From Desulfobotulus alkaliphilus (GTDB taxonomy: Bacteria; Desulfobacterota; Desulfobacteria; Desulfobacterales; ASO4-4): a stretch of 64,000 nt of DNA. Positions 1 to 7,715 of this stretch are shown here, piece after piece (positions within the stretch are counted from its first letter, which is position 1; each line of letters begins with the position of its first letter). The position numbers were made by a program, and so were the translations under genes. The notes under the pieces are model-generated. The model searched no databases, had not been told where the DNA came from, and saw only the letters and a list, made by a program, of their open reading frames with translations. Where the stretch lies: positions 94,538 to 158,537 of the forward strand of contig NZ_VLLC01000003.1 of NCBI RefSeq assembly GCF_007830435.1. Direction: 5' to 3'.

Positions 1-41
1 ACAGCATTGGCAGTTCGAAATAAATTGTGCTGAATAATTAC
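1..41. repeat. Family-1 foldback repeat, right end only (copy A)
   Basis: The first 41 bases match the terminal segment of the repeat copies near 42.8 kb and 53.6 kb: an ACAGCATTGG block, a run resembling TTCGAAATAAA, and the end GTGCTGAATAATTAC. The rest of the element lies outside the window. It ends 26 bp before the parA start codon, so it may contribute upstream sequence to that gene. Confidence 0.7.
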
Positions 42-67
42 TGACGCAGAATACAAGGAAGCATCCA

Positions 68-970
68 ATGGCAAGAATGATTGGCATCTACAACAACAAG
101 GGGGGCGTCGGCAAGACGACCCTGGCGCTCTTTCTTGCGGATTTTCTGTCGTCCGTCACCATAAAGGGGAAAAAATCAAGGGTGCTGGTGATTGATTTTG
201 ATCCCCAGGCGTCCTGCTGCAATGCCATACTTGGCCCGGAAAAGGTTGCTGGTCTCAGGGAGACGGGGAAAACCCTTCCCCACGCCCTGAAGGAAAGGGC
301 AGAAGGAAAAAATGGCCCTGATCTTCTGGGGTATATTTTTACAAGAAAGGAAAATCTCCGTTCAAAAACCAAAAAAACACGGCTTGGCAATCTGGATGTC
401 ATTGTATCCGAGGCCGAGCTGGCTCTGGCCTTTGAAGAATCCGCATCCATGGAACATGTCGCGGACATGGCTTCATGGATCAAAACATCCCTTTCGGAAC
501 ACTACGATTTCATCTTTATCGATCTGCCGGGGAGCCTCTCCAAAAGGAACGGTTTTTCTCTGATTGGTGCTTTTCTGGCGGATTATTTTCTTGTCCCCAT
601 AGAACCCAACAGAATGAACATCAATGCCATTCCCCTGACCCTTAAAATGCTCAACGACATCAGAGGATGGCGGGGAAACAAAAGGCCGTTCAGGCTTTTG
701 GGTTTTGTTCTGAACAAGGCGGACAGAAGAACCCGGCAGTACAAACTCCATAAGGATGCGCTTGTGCATTATGCAGACGTGGCATCATGCAAAATCTATG
801 ACAATATCCTGCCCCCCACCCCCAAGCTTTCCAATGCAACGGATGATTCCATTCAGTTCATTACCCTCTCCGACCGCTATGATACCTATTATGCCCATGT
901 GAAAAAACTGGTGCTGGAAGTCATTGACGATCTGGGTTTTTCGGTGAAGCCCAGACAGGAAAAATCCTGA
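68..970 (+). CDS. ParA-family (MinD/ParA) partition-type ATPase
   Basis: This 300-residue protein belongs to the ParA/MinD deviant Walker ATPases, which dimerise on ATP and position DNA or protein cargo. The deviant Walker A KGGVGKTT is at residues 11-18, the A' segment VIDFDPQ at 41-47, and the Walker B-like FIFIDLPG at 148-155. AAGGAA lies 8 bp before the ATG. No ParB gene follows within the window, so this is either an orphan ParA (cargo unknown) or it has a partner upstream. The C-terminal part beyond about residue 200 is less typical of chromosomal Soj, so a plasmid-type or cargo-positioning ParA is possible. Three parS-like sites lie about 1.8 kb downstream, which makes a role in origin segregation worth considering, but that link is inference. 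Confidence 0.88.
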   Translation: MARMIGIYNNKGGVGKTTLALFLADFLSSVTIKGKKSRVLVIDFDPQASCCNAILGPEKVAGLRETGKTLPHALKERAEGKNGPDLLGYIFTRKENLRSKTKKTRLGNLDVIVSEAELALAFEESASMEHVADMASWIKTSLSEHYDFIFIDLPGSLSKRNGFSLIGAFLADYFLVPIEPNRMNINAIPLTLKMLNDIRGWRGNKRPFRLLGFVLNKADRRTRQYKLHKDALVHYADVASCKIYDNILPPTPKLSNATDDSIQFITLSDRYDTYYAHVKKLVLEVIDDLGFSVKPRQEKS

Positions 971-1182
971 TTGTTTTGCCGTTAAAATACAAGTATGAAA
1001 CCTGCATTTATTTCCGTTGAATGCAGCCCGAGGTTCTCATGGATTTTGCCTGGAAAAAAACAGAACCTGTGCTTTATTTCCATGGCAGAACGGCTGTCTG
1101 ACTGAATGCATGAATTTTTCCCGACCAGTCAAAATGACCCTTTGTGGTATTATTCAGTACCACTGGAAGGAATGATCTTTTT

Positions 1183-2862
1183 ATGAAGAATGTTCACCAT
1201 GATTCCGGTAAAAAGGGAGCGCCTCCCCTCTCTGGTCTGAACATGAAGACCCTGGCTCTTTTTCTTGAGGATCTTGCGGACAGGGATGCCAGAATCCGTG
1301 AAAGGGTGGAAGCCCTTTATCTTTCTTCGGATGCATCGGCCTTGTCTGCCCATCTGAAAAAGCGACTGGACGGATTCTATGGTCTCCCTGAGACCCTCGG
1401 GTTCAGGGATCTCATGCCCCTGGCCCGGGATTTCAGGGCTTTTCTCTCTGATACGAAAATTCTGATGGCCCCGCTGGAAGCAGGTGTGGCCCTGGATCTT
1501 GTGGATCGTTTCCTTGATCTGGACAGCCTGCTGGAAGGTCTCGAAGAAAACGGCGGACCTCTTCAGCCGGTTTTTTCAGAAGCCTGTGACCTGTGGCTGG
1601 CCCTTGCTGCCCAAAGCGGGCTTGCCATGGACTGGGGCGAAAAAATTCTGAAACATTTTCTTAAAGACCGTTTTGGTGTCCGGGTCAATCTCATGCGCCA
1701 TGCGGACAGGCTTCTCGGTCCGGAGCAGCTCACCCGCCTTGCGGACCAGATGCTTAAAGATGCCGGAGAAAAAGCCATGGATGCAGGCGGAGAATGGCAG
1801 AGATACCGCCTTTCCATGGGCTTACGTTACCTTTCCCAGGCACTTAGAAATCCGGACCTGATGGCACAGAGCGTTACCCTTGTGCAGACAGACCCCAGCC
1901 CCCGCCAGATCGGAGATATCGTGCAGGCCTATCTGGACTATGAAGGGCCGGAAGCCGCCCTTTCATGGCTGGCTGGCGACTGGGGAGAAAGGGAACTGGA
2001 AAGACTGGATCTGCTGGATCAGGTGTATGCTGCCATGGATGACGCTGAAATGCTTTTTCAGATCCGCAGGGAGCGCTATGCAGCCCAGCCTTCGGCGGAT
2101 TATCTTCTCGCCCTGCTGGAAGTCTGTGATGCGGACGAGCGGGAAGGCTTTCTGGCCTCTGCACCGGAAACGGCCCGCTACACAAGCAGTCTTTATTCCG
2201 GGCTGAACCTTCTTCTTGCCATCGGTTCTGTAAGGGAAGCAGAAGCCCTGCTGGTGGAGCGGCTGGAAGCACTGACGGCCTATGATTATACGGCTGTCCT
2301 GCGCATACAGGAGAAGTTTGAATCCGCAGGCGCTGTGCTGGGTCGCATCCTGTGCTATCGCACCCTCATTGAGGGGATTCTGGATGAAGCCCGTTTCAGA
2401 GCCTATGGAAAGGCAGTGGCGTATTGCAGAATTCTGGAAGATCTGGAGGTGGCGGCCGTTTACCATGGGGGACTTCCGGGCCACTCGTCATATATGGATC
2501 TCCTGCGTCAGAGGTATGGAGACAAACAGGTTTTCTGGCAACGCCTGGATGGAAGGGATGAAAGCCCCGAAGCGGATGAGATTATCCCTGATGCCCATGA
2601 TTTTGACAATGAAGCGGACCTTTCAGGCCATGATGGGGTCGGGGATGGAATGGATTTTTCTAAACCCGGCACCGATCCTGTGGCCAAAAAAACGGAGGCT
2701 TCTTTCTGGGGTGCTGGCAAGTCTGTCCACGGAGATTTTGGGGAAAAGGTTTCACGTGAAACATATGGGAAAAATATCCGGAAAAAGGTTCCACGTGGAA
2801 CAACAGGGGGAGGAAAAGTACCAAAGGTTCCACGTGGAACATCCGGCGGCGTGCTGGGTTAG
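1183..2862 (+). CDS. DUF6880-like protein with a parS-bearing 3' end
   Basis: The product is 559 residues from the ATG at 1183, chosen because GGAAGG precedes it; an in-frame GTG at 1144 would add 13 residues. Most of the protein is helical and leucine/alanine-rich, like a repeat scaffold. Around residues 405-455 the sequence YGKAVAYCRILEDL, followed by H-x-x-Y-x-x-L-x-x-x-Y-x-x-K-x-x-F-W, resembles the C-terminal signature of DUF6880 proteins, whose function is unknown. After about residue 460 the tail becomes acidic, then basic and low in complexity. It contains K-V-S-R-E-T once and K-V-P-R-G-T twice at 13-residue steps; these peptides are simply the translation of three parS-type palindromes. 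The tail is therefore probably dispensable for protein function and shaped by the DNA sites. Confidence 0.6.
   Translation: MKNVHHDSGKKGAPPLSGLNMKTLALFLEDLADRDARIRERVEALYLSSDASALSAHLKKRLDGFYGLPETLGFRDLMPLARDFRAFLSDTKILMAPLEAGVALDLVDRFLDLDSLLEGLEENGGPLQPVFSEACDLWLALAAQSGLAMDWGEKILKHFLKDRFGVRVNLMRHADRLLGPEQLTRLADQMLKDAGEKAMDAGGEWQRYRLSMGLRYLSQALRNPDLMAQSVTLVQTDPSPRQIGDIVQAYLDYEGPEAALSWLAGDWGERELERLDLLDQVYAAMDDAEMLFQIRRERYAAQPSADYLLALLEVCDADEREGFLASAPETARYTSSLYSGLNLLLAIGSVREAEALLVERLEALTAYDYTAVLRIQEKFESAGAVLGRILCYRTLIEGILDEARFRAYGKAVAYCRILEDLEVAAVYHGGLPGHSSYMDLLRQRYGDKQVFWQRLDGRDESPEADEIIPDAHDFDNEADLSGHDGVGDGMDFSKPGTDPVAKKTEASFWGAGKSVHGDFGEKVSRETYGKNIRKKVPRGTTGGGKVPKVPRGTSGGVLG
2748..2763. promoter_or_regulatory. 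parS-type centromere site 1 (GGTTTCACGTGAAACA)
   Basis: This 16 bp site differs from the bacterial parS consensus TGTTTCACGTGAAACA only at the first base. Its inner 14 bp are a perfect palindrome. It lies inside the 3' end of the DUF6880-like gene. ParB-CTP clamps load at such sites to organise the origin region; that activity is known for the family and not shown here. Confidence 0.8.
2787..2802. promoter_or_regulatory. parS-type centromere site 2 (GGTTCCACGTGGAACA)
   Basis: This is a perfect inner palindrome with the CACGTG core, starting exactly 39 bp after site 1. The C/G variant at the flexible positions fits the parS form TGTTNCACGTGNAACA. Confidence 0.82.
2826..2841. promoter_or_regulatory. 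parS-type centromere site 3 (GGTTCCACGTGGAACA)
   Basis: This site is identical to site 2 and starts exactly 39 bp after it, ending 21 bp before the end of the gene. Three sites at fixed 39 bp spacing make chance occurrence very unlikely. Confidence 0.82.
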
Positions 2863-3007
2863 GTTTTTCCCACGCGGCATCCCATTCAAAGACTCAGCAT
2901 GAAGATATGGGATCTTTGGTTGAAGCCCCCTGTTTTGGGTGCTATAGGAAGACGGCATGTAAAAAAAGACCAGCAGCCTGAACGGTTGCTTTTAAGGAAA
3001 GGATACC

Positions 3008-3682
3008 ATGGATTTTTCACCATTTTTCAAACAGTATGAAGTGCTGGTTGCCTCTGCGGAAAAAGCGTTCAACCGCGTAAGGGAGATGCACCCCGAAGCC
3101 GTTCGCTGTACCACCCGCTGTGCAGACTGCTGCCATGCCCTTTTTGACCTCAGCCTTGTGGAAGCCATCTATATCAAACAACAGTTTGATGCCCGTTTTT
3201 CAGGGGCAGAAAAACACAGTATTATGGAGAGAGCAAACCGGGCAGACAGGAAAATTTACCGCATTAAAAAGGATGCTGCCAAGGCCCGCAATGAAGGGGT
3301 TTCTGAAGTTGAGCTTCTGGGTCGTATGTCCATGGAACGGGTACGCTGTCCCTTTCTCGGAGATGACGATATCTGCCAGCTTTATGATTACAGGCCCATC
3401 ACCTGCAGGCTTTATGGTATCCCCACCTCCAGTGACGGTATCAGTCACAGTTGCGGAAAATCCGGCTTTGAACAGGGCAAACCCTATCCCACGGTGAATA
3501 TGGATACCCTGCACGAAAAACTGTATCAGGTTTCCAGGGAAATGGTGGAAGCCATGGGTACACGCTACACCCGCATGGCGGAAATGCTGGTCCCCCTCTC
3601 CATGGCCCTTCTTACGGATTATAATGATGAATATCTGGGAATAACACCGGAAACTCCGGAAACAAAGGAGGAAACCCCCTGA
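3008..3682 (+). CDS. YkgJ-family cysteine-cluster protein
   Basis: This 224-residue protein has the CxxxCxxCC arrangement (C34, C38, C41, C42) followed by C114, C123, C133 and C149. The segment DICQLYDYRPITCRLYG is typical of the YkgJ / zinc- or iron-chelate domain (formerly UPF0153). Members are thought to bind a metal or Fe-S centre through these cysteines; the substrate is unknown. A charged helical insert fills residues 65-110 between the two cysteine groups. AAGGAAAGG precedes the ATG. The stop codon overlaps the next start (TGATG), indicating translational coupling. Confidence 0.85.
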   Translation: MDFSPFFKQYEVLVASAEKAFNRVREMHPEAVRCTTRCADCCHALFDLSLVEAIYIKQQFDARFSGAEKHSIMERANRADRKIYRIKKDAAKARNEGVSEVELLGRMSMERVRCPFLGDDDICQLYDYRPITCRLYGIPTSSDGISHSCGKSGFEQGKPYPTVNMDTLHEKLYQVSREMVEAMGTRYTRMAEMLVPLSMALLTDYNDEYLGITPETPETKEETP

Positions 3683-4068
3683 TGCAGGGTCCAAAACCAA
3701 AGGCCGAAGCCCCATTGTTTTCTCCCGAGGAAATCGCCACAAGAAAAAAAGCCATTTTCGATGCCATGGGAAAAAGGGGACAGCAGAAAATTCTGAAAGA
3801 CGGTTATGATGAATGGGATCCCTTTGCAGAGCCCAAGGAGCCCATTGATATCCGCACCGAGGGCACGCGCAGAACAACCCATGACCTGATCCATGAGTTT
3901 CTGAAAACAAAGCCCCACGAGAGTATTTCAACCTCCTTTGGCAAGGCTGCCTACGAAATGGCACTGGGCATCGTTAATAATGATGACCGTGTCCGGGGCC
4001 TGTATGAATTCTCCCTCTGGTACAGGGATCTTCTTATCCGCGAGGGGAAAAATCCGGACTCCCTGTGA
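3682..4068 (+). CDS. Conserved hypothetical protein coupled to YkgJ
   Basis: The 128-residue product is soluble, charged and has no signal peptide or membrane segment. I do not recognise a domain. Residues 1-60 are basic and proline-rich (PLFSPEEIATRKKAIFDAMG, then a DEWDPF segment), and the remainder looks helical, ending in LYEFSLWYRDLLIREGKNP. Its ATG overlaps the stop of the YkgJ-type gene by one base, so the two are probably made together and may act together. GC content and codon use match the neighbours. Confidence 0.7.
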   Translation: MQGPKPKAEAPLFSPEEIATRKKAIFDAMGKRGQQKILKDGYDEWDPFAEPKEPIDIRTEGTRRTTHDLIHEFLKTKPHESISTSFGKAAYEMALGIVNNDDRVRGLYEFSLWYRDLLIREGKNPDSL

Positions 4069-4119
4069 TCGGATAAAAAACAGGGAGAACCCTCCATTGG
4101 CGGCAAAGGATGCTTCTGT

Positions 4120-4956
4120 ATGAATCACATCAATTTAGCAGATCAGATGCTGCAGCGGATTCTGGATGCAGAAAAGGCATGGAGCCCTGCAGAGCTTTTG
4201 CGGCAGATGGCTGTGGAAACTGGTGCTTCCCGCCGCATGCTTCAGGATACCCTTGCCTCTCTGGTGGCAGCAGGAGACCTTGCCTATCTCGTCCGCCACG
4301 GTCAAACCTGTATCCAAAGGGGCTGGCACAAACCCCTTCCCGTTGGAAAGAAAACCCAGCTCCTTGCTCCGGGACTTTCATCCCTTCCCGGAAGGGAGTC
4401 TGTGATTCTGCTGCCGGGAGCCAGTTTTGGCGGGGGGGATCACCCCACAACAAGACTTTGTCTTGAAGCCATTGAGATCTGTGTCAAGGAGAATGGTACC
4501 ATGCTGGACGTGGGGACAGGAACGGGAGTCCTTGCGATTGCTGCGGTGCGGCACGGTGCGAAAAAAGCACTGGCCGTGGACAATGATCCCCTGGCCGTCC
4601 ATGAGGCAAAGGAGAATGTCCGCCTCAACGGGCTGGAAGATGCCGTACAGGTGGAAGAGGTCTGGCCGTTAGGATGCAGCTGGGATCTTGTGGCTGCCAA
4701 TCTGAGGCCCCCTACCCTCATGGAGCTTGCAGAGGCACTGTCAGGCAGTCTTTCTTCCGGAGGCTTCCTTGTGCTTTCCGGGATGAGAAAGGAAGAAATG
4801 CCACTTCTCATCCAAACCTATGGGCGTTTGCTGGAAACCGTCTGCAGCAAAGAAGAAAAGGGCTGGGGCAGCCTGATATTCATAAAAACACAGGATCGCC
4901 CCAGGTCGCCCTTTCCAAAGGGGCTTGATTTGCCTTCTGGCTGGTGCTGTGTCTGA
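4120..4956 (+). CDS. PrmA-like class I SAM methyltransferase with atypical N-terminus
   Basis: This is a 278-residue protein. Residues 95-250 match the catalytic part of ribosomal protein L11 methyltransferases: FGGGDHPTT (103-111), SAM motif I LDVGTGTG (129-136) and the acidic ribose-binding VDND (153-156). Where PrmA usually has an N-I-L-type motif IV it reads NLRPPTL (194-200). The first 70 residues look like a small helical or winged domain, not the normal PrmA substrate-recognition domain, so the substrate may differ from L11. It follows the YkgJ pair by 51 bp. Two hairpins downstream (4995-5020, 5036-5083) end the unit. Confidence 0.72.
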   Translation: MNHINLADQMLQRILDAEKAWSPAELLRQMAVETGASRRMLQDTLASLVAAGDLAYLVRHGQTCIQRGWHKPLPVGKKTQLLAPGLSSLPGRESVILLPGASFGGGDHPTTRLCLEAIEICVKENGTMLDVGTGTGVLAIAAVRHGAKKALAVDNDPLAVHEAKENVRLNGLEDAVQVEEVWPLGCSWDLVAANLRPPTLMELAEALSGSLSSGGFLVLSGMRKEEMPLLIQTYGRLLETVCSKEEKGWGSLIFIKTQDRPRSPFPKGLDLPSGWCCV

Positions 4957-4994
4957 TGCAGGCCATGGCCTCCGTCTTTGGGCTATCGCAAGAC

Positions 4995-5020
4995 AGGCTT
5001 GATTTTATAAAGCCTTTTTT
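4995..5020 (+). terminator. Rho-independent terminator after the PrmA-like gene
   Basis: AGGCTT and AAGCCT form a 6 bp stem around a 9-base AT-rich loop, followed directly by five further T residues. Confidence 0.6.
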
Positions 5021-5035
5021 GGGGGCAGTTGACAT

Positions 5036-5083
5036 AAAAAAATCCCTGCCACTTCCTTTTCAGGGTAAGGCAGGGATTTTTTT
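5036..5083. terminator. Bidirectional terminator between convergent genes
   Basis: AAAAATCCCTGCC pairs with GGCAGGGATTTTT. A-rich and T-rich flanks give a U-tract on either strand. It separates the PrmA-like gene (+) from the rubredoxin-membrane gene (-). Confidence 0.8.
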
Positions 5084-5162
5084 ATCATGGAAAGATGAAG
5101 AGCTTTTCAGCAGGCACTTCGTTTGTTCGCTGCATATCCGTCAAAGGGTCATGCGGTGGCCA

Positions 5163-5948
5163 TCAGCCCCGTTTGGCAAAAACCAGTTTACCACCCAGGT
5201 GTCCGGCAAGGCCCGCAGCTCCCAGGGCAATCAGGTGCAGGAGAATGAAGAAAAAACCACCCGCATCCGCACTGAAGCTTCTCCAGATCACAAGAACTGT
5301 AACACAGAAGGCCGTGATGGCAGCACAGAGAATCTTGGTTTTAAAAAGGGAGGTCATGGCAGATCTGTAACGATCCCGCCATTCCACAAAGCCCGTATAC
5401 AGAACCAGAGGCAGGGCCAGAAAAACCATGGTCATATTCAGATAGGCCGCAATCTTAAAGGTCTGGGCATTGAAAAGGCTTCCAACAAGCACAAAAAATA
5501 CGGCAATGGGAAGCACTCCATTGGGAATATGAACGGAAATGGGATGGGCATGGTGAACAAGGATCTGTTCATCCGCCCATTCCCTTGGATGGCTCTGGGG
5601 TGTGAATTTCTTTTTTTTCTCTCCCGAAAACGGGGGCGGATCATTCGGGTCTGCAGTATCTTCAGCAGCCTTGTCACCGGGCTCTTCCACGGGCTCAAAG
5701 GCGCTGCGGTCTGCACCGCATACCGGACAGGTTTCCGGTGGCCCTTCACCTTCATGGATATACCCGCAGACAACGCAGCGCCAGCGGGATGAAGCCCTTG
5801 CAGCTCCGGTTTCTTTTTCACCCGAAGACATTTCCCCGGCTTCCGCAGCTTCAAAAAGACTGCTGCCTGCCCCACAGGCAGGGCAGGATTCAGGGGGATA
5901 CGGATCTTTTTGCTTGTAACCACAAACGGTACATGTCCATTCCTGCAT
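5163..5948 (-). CDS. Tandem rubredoxin domains fused to a DUF2231-like membrane domain
   Basis: The 261-residue protein starts with two rubredoxin-type iron sites. The first has CxxCGY at C6/C9 and CPxCG at C22/C25. The second has C58/C61 and C74/C77. A charged linker (about 80-125) leads to HHAHPISVHIPNG (132-144) and four hydrophobic segments (about 144-160, 166-186, 204-222, 231-250), resembling the DUF2231 four-helix membrane domain with conserved histidines. The arrangement suggests a cytoplasmic electron-carrying head on a membrane, possibly haem-binding, anchor. The electron donor and acceptor are unknown. GGAGAG precedes the ATG, and a perfect 18 bp palindrome lies 67 bp upstream. Confidence 0.8.
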   Translation of the reverse strand: MQEWTCTVCGYKQKDPYPPESCPACGAGSSLFEAAEAGEMSSGEKETGAARASSRWRCVVCGYIHEGEGPPETCPVCGADRSAFEPVEEPGDKAAEDTADPNDPPPFSGEKKKKFTPQSHPREWADEQILVHHAHPISVHIPNGVLPIAVFFVLVGSLFNAQTFKIAAYLNMTMVFLALPLVLYTGFVEWRDRYRSAMTSLFKTKILCAAITAFCVTVLVIWRSFSADAGGFFFILLHLIALGAAGLAGHLGGKLVFAKRG

Positions 5949-6014
5949 ATTTTCTCTCCTTTCATTCTGTTAAAAAGGACGGTCTTCCGATGCCATGGAC
6001 GATACACCATCCAA

Positions 6015-6032
6015 AGGGCTTTGCAAAGCCCT
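6015..6032. promoter_or_regulatory. Perfect 18 bp palindrome, candidate operator
   Basis: AGGGCTTTGCAAAGCCCT is a perfect inverted repeat with no loop, in the upstream region of the rubredoxin-membrane gene. It could be an operator, possibly for the MarR-type regulator encoded just beyond, but no second copy was seen to support that. Confidence 0.4.
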
Positions 6033-6109
6033 GTGCTACATGATTCTGATGGATGTGAAGGTGGAAGGGGCAAGGGGGGAGACATGCGTGTTTTTCAGCA
6101 TAAAAAGAC

Positions 6110-6141
6110 TTTCTCCGGTTCCTTGAGAGATGCCGGAGAAA
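6110..6141 (-). terminator. Terminator after the marR-type gene
   Basis: TTTCTCCGG and CCGGAGAAA form a 9 bp stem. On the minus strand it is followed by GTCTTTTTATG, a short U-rich run. Confidence 0.55.
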
Positions 6142-6176
6142 AAAGGCAAGGGATACATTTTACTTTTTGGTAATTT

Positions 6177-6605
6177 TCAGCGGATAGCCCCGTGGGTGTC
6201 CTGAAGACGTTTTAAAAAACCACGGAATACTTCCTGCTCTTCGGGTGAAAAATCGGCCAGAAAAGCCTGATGGGCTTCTTCAAAGCGCCGGTCAAGATCC
6301 AAAGCCTTTGTCCTGCCAAGATCCGTCAGAAAGAGAAGAATGGCCCGGCGGTCTTCGGGGCTGCGTTTACGTGTGACAAGCTTCATGCCCACCAGCCTGT
6401 CTATGATGCCTGATACCGTGGCGCTGTCCAGCTGGGTCTGCTCGCCGAGCTGCCGGGAGGTCTGCCCTTCTTCGCGCCCCAGAAGAATGAGAAGCATGGC
6501 CTGTACCGTGGTCACTTCAAGGTCTGCGATATAGTTCCCCCAGAAGCGATAGCCAGCCTGACTGTTTTTTGCCAGGAGAAATACAATGCAATCCTTGAGT
6601 TCCAT
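6177..6605 (-). CDS. MarR-family transcriptional regulator
   Basis: This 142-residue protein starts at the ATG at 6605; the frame stays open further upstream, but that part overlaps the next gene and is not MarR-like. It has the MarR winged-helix plan: a helical dimerisation N-terminus, the helix-turn-helix TSRQLGEQTQLDSATVSGI and the wing RKRSPEDRRAILLFLT with the conserved D-R-R. MarR proteins usually repress nearby genes and respond to aromatic, acyl-CoA or oxidative signals. It lies directly downstream of an enoyl-CoA hydratase-type gene on the same strand, so an acyl-CoA or aromatic acid ligand is plausible but unproven. Confidence 0.85.
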   Translation of the reverse strand: MELKDCIVFLLAKNSQAGYRFWGNYIADLEVTTVQAMLLILLGREEGQTSRQLGEQTQLDSATVSGIIDRLVGMKLVTRKRSPEDRRAILLFLTDLGRTKALDLDRRFEEAHQAFLADFSPEEQEVFRGFLKRLQDTHGAIR

Positions 6606-6684
6606 CACCCGTCTTTCTGCAGTATGGATATAGGGTATCCGCAGCACCCTGGGGTGCAGCGGATACCGGGCTGAAGGATAAAAA

Positions 6685-7449
6685 TTATCCTTCCATGGTT
6701 GCCTGAACAAACTCCAGCGTGGCTTTTACATTGGGATCAAAGAAGCCGTGGAGGGAAGCCCGCCAGTCAAGCTCATCCAGCTTGGTGCGGATACGCTGGG
6801 CGCTGTCGTACTTGAGGGTTTCCTTTAATGTGATGAAGGCACGTCCGGGATTGTCAATCCAGGAGCAGATAATTTCCTTGGCTCTGGGAATCAGCTGATC
6901 CGCCTCCAGCACCTCATCCACAATTCCCCTTTCAAGGGCTTTTTCAGGACTGATCATCTCACCAAAATACATGACATCCCGGAATTTTTTGTCCGTATCC
7001 AGACCAAAGCGCATCACCTCAAGTTCAGCGATGGTCAGGGCAAGGCCCAGTTTGATTTCGCTCATGCCAAGCTTCACCTTGGGATGGCTGGTTACAAGGC
7101 GGTAATCCGATGCCATGGCCATAATCATGCCCATGGCTGCGGTGTGACCGTTCATGGCGGAGATGACGGGTTTTTTGCAGACAAAGAAATTCAGAAGAAA
7201 TTCTTCTTCAAATTCAAAGAAGTTTACCGCATCGGCATGATCTTTGAAGTTGATGAAGGTGGGCAGGTGGAATCCACTGGAAAAGAACTTGCCTTCTCCG
7301 GTGAGGATAATGCCCTTGATGCTGTCATCCGTATTGGCTTTATCCACGATCACAGCAATTTTTTCCATGGTTTCCCGGGTAATGGAATTGGTTTTTCCAT
7401 GGCTCAGGGTGACAATAATGATGCCGTCTTCCAGGCTTTCCTTAATCAT
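6685..7449 (-). CDS. Enoyl-CoA hydratase/isomerase family protein
   Basis: The product is 254 residues from the ATG at 7449, chosen for the AAGGAGG seven bases upstream; a longer reading to 7488 lacks such a site. It has crotonase-fold signatures: GEGKFFSSGFHL (51-62) for the first oxyanion-hole segment and NGHTAAMGMIMAMASDYRL (100-118) for the second. The usual A-x-G-G-G is here A-A-M-G-M. E131 in SEIKLGL lines up with one catalytic glutamate position. The C-terminal helix for trimer packing is present. The altered glycine segment means the substrate and reaction (hydratase, isomerase or hydrolase) cannot be assigned. It is probably co-transcribed with the MarR gene. Confidence 0.8.
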   Translation of the reverse strand: MIKESLEDGIIIVTLSHGKTNSITRETMEKIAVIVDKANTDDSIKGIILTGEGKFFSSGFHLPTFINFKDHADAVNFFEFEEEFLLNFFVCKKPVISAMNGHTAAMGMIMAMASDYRLVTSHPKVKLGMSEIKLGLALTIAELEVMRFGLDTDKKFRDVMYFGEMISPEKALERGIVDEVLEADQLIPRAKEIICSWIDNPGRAFITLKETLKYDSAQRIRTKLDELDWRASLHGFFDPNVKATLEFVQATMEG

Positions 7450-7715
7450 ACACGCCTCCTTCACAAGGATAAATACAGTTAGAATCAAACCACTCTCAGA
7501 AAGGCTTGCATACTAATCAAAGGGGGCTGGACTGTCAACAATCCGGAAACCACAGCCCTGCCCCCACCGGAGCCTTTCTGCCCTTTTCCCATGGAGATAC
7601 GAGGTCATTGGAACAGAGCCCTTGCCAAGGGACCTGTGATTTTATAAGGTAGAAAGCTGTTCAGGGATGGCCTGCGCTGCCTCCTGAAAACACCTTTTCA
7701 GCAGGATGTGCCACC

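Noticed and set aside
2748-2841. Regularly spaced short repeats resembling a mini CRISPR array
   Set aside because: The units are 16 bp parS-type palindromes, 39 bp apart, inside a coding frame; spacers are 23 bp and there are no cas genes.
4944-5792. 282-codon plus-strand frame opposite the rubredoxin-membrane gene
   Set aside because: It is antisense to a gene with clear iron-binding motifs, crosses a terminator, and has no domain character.
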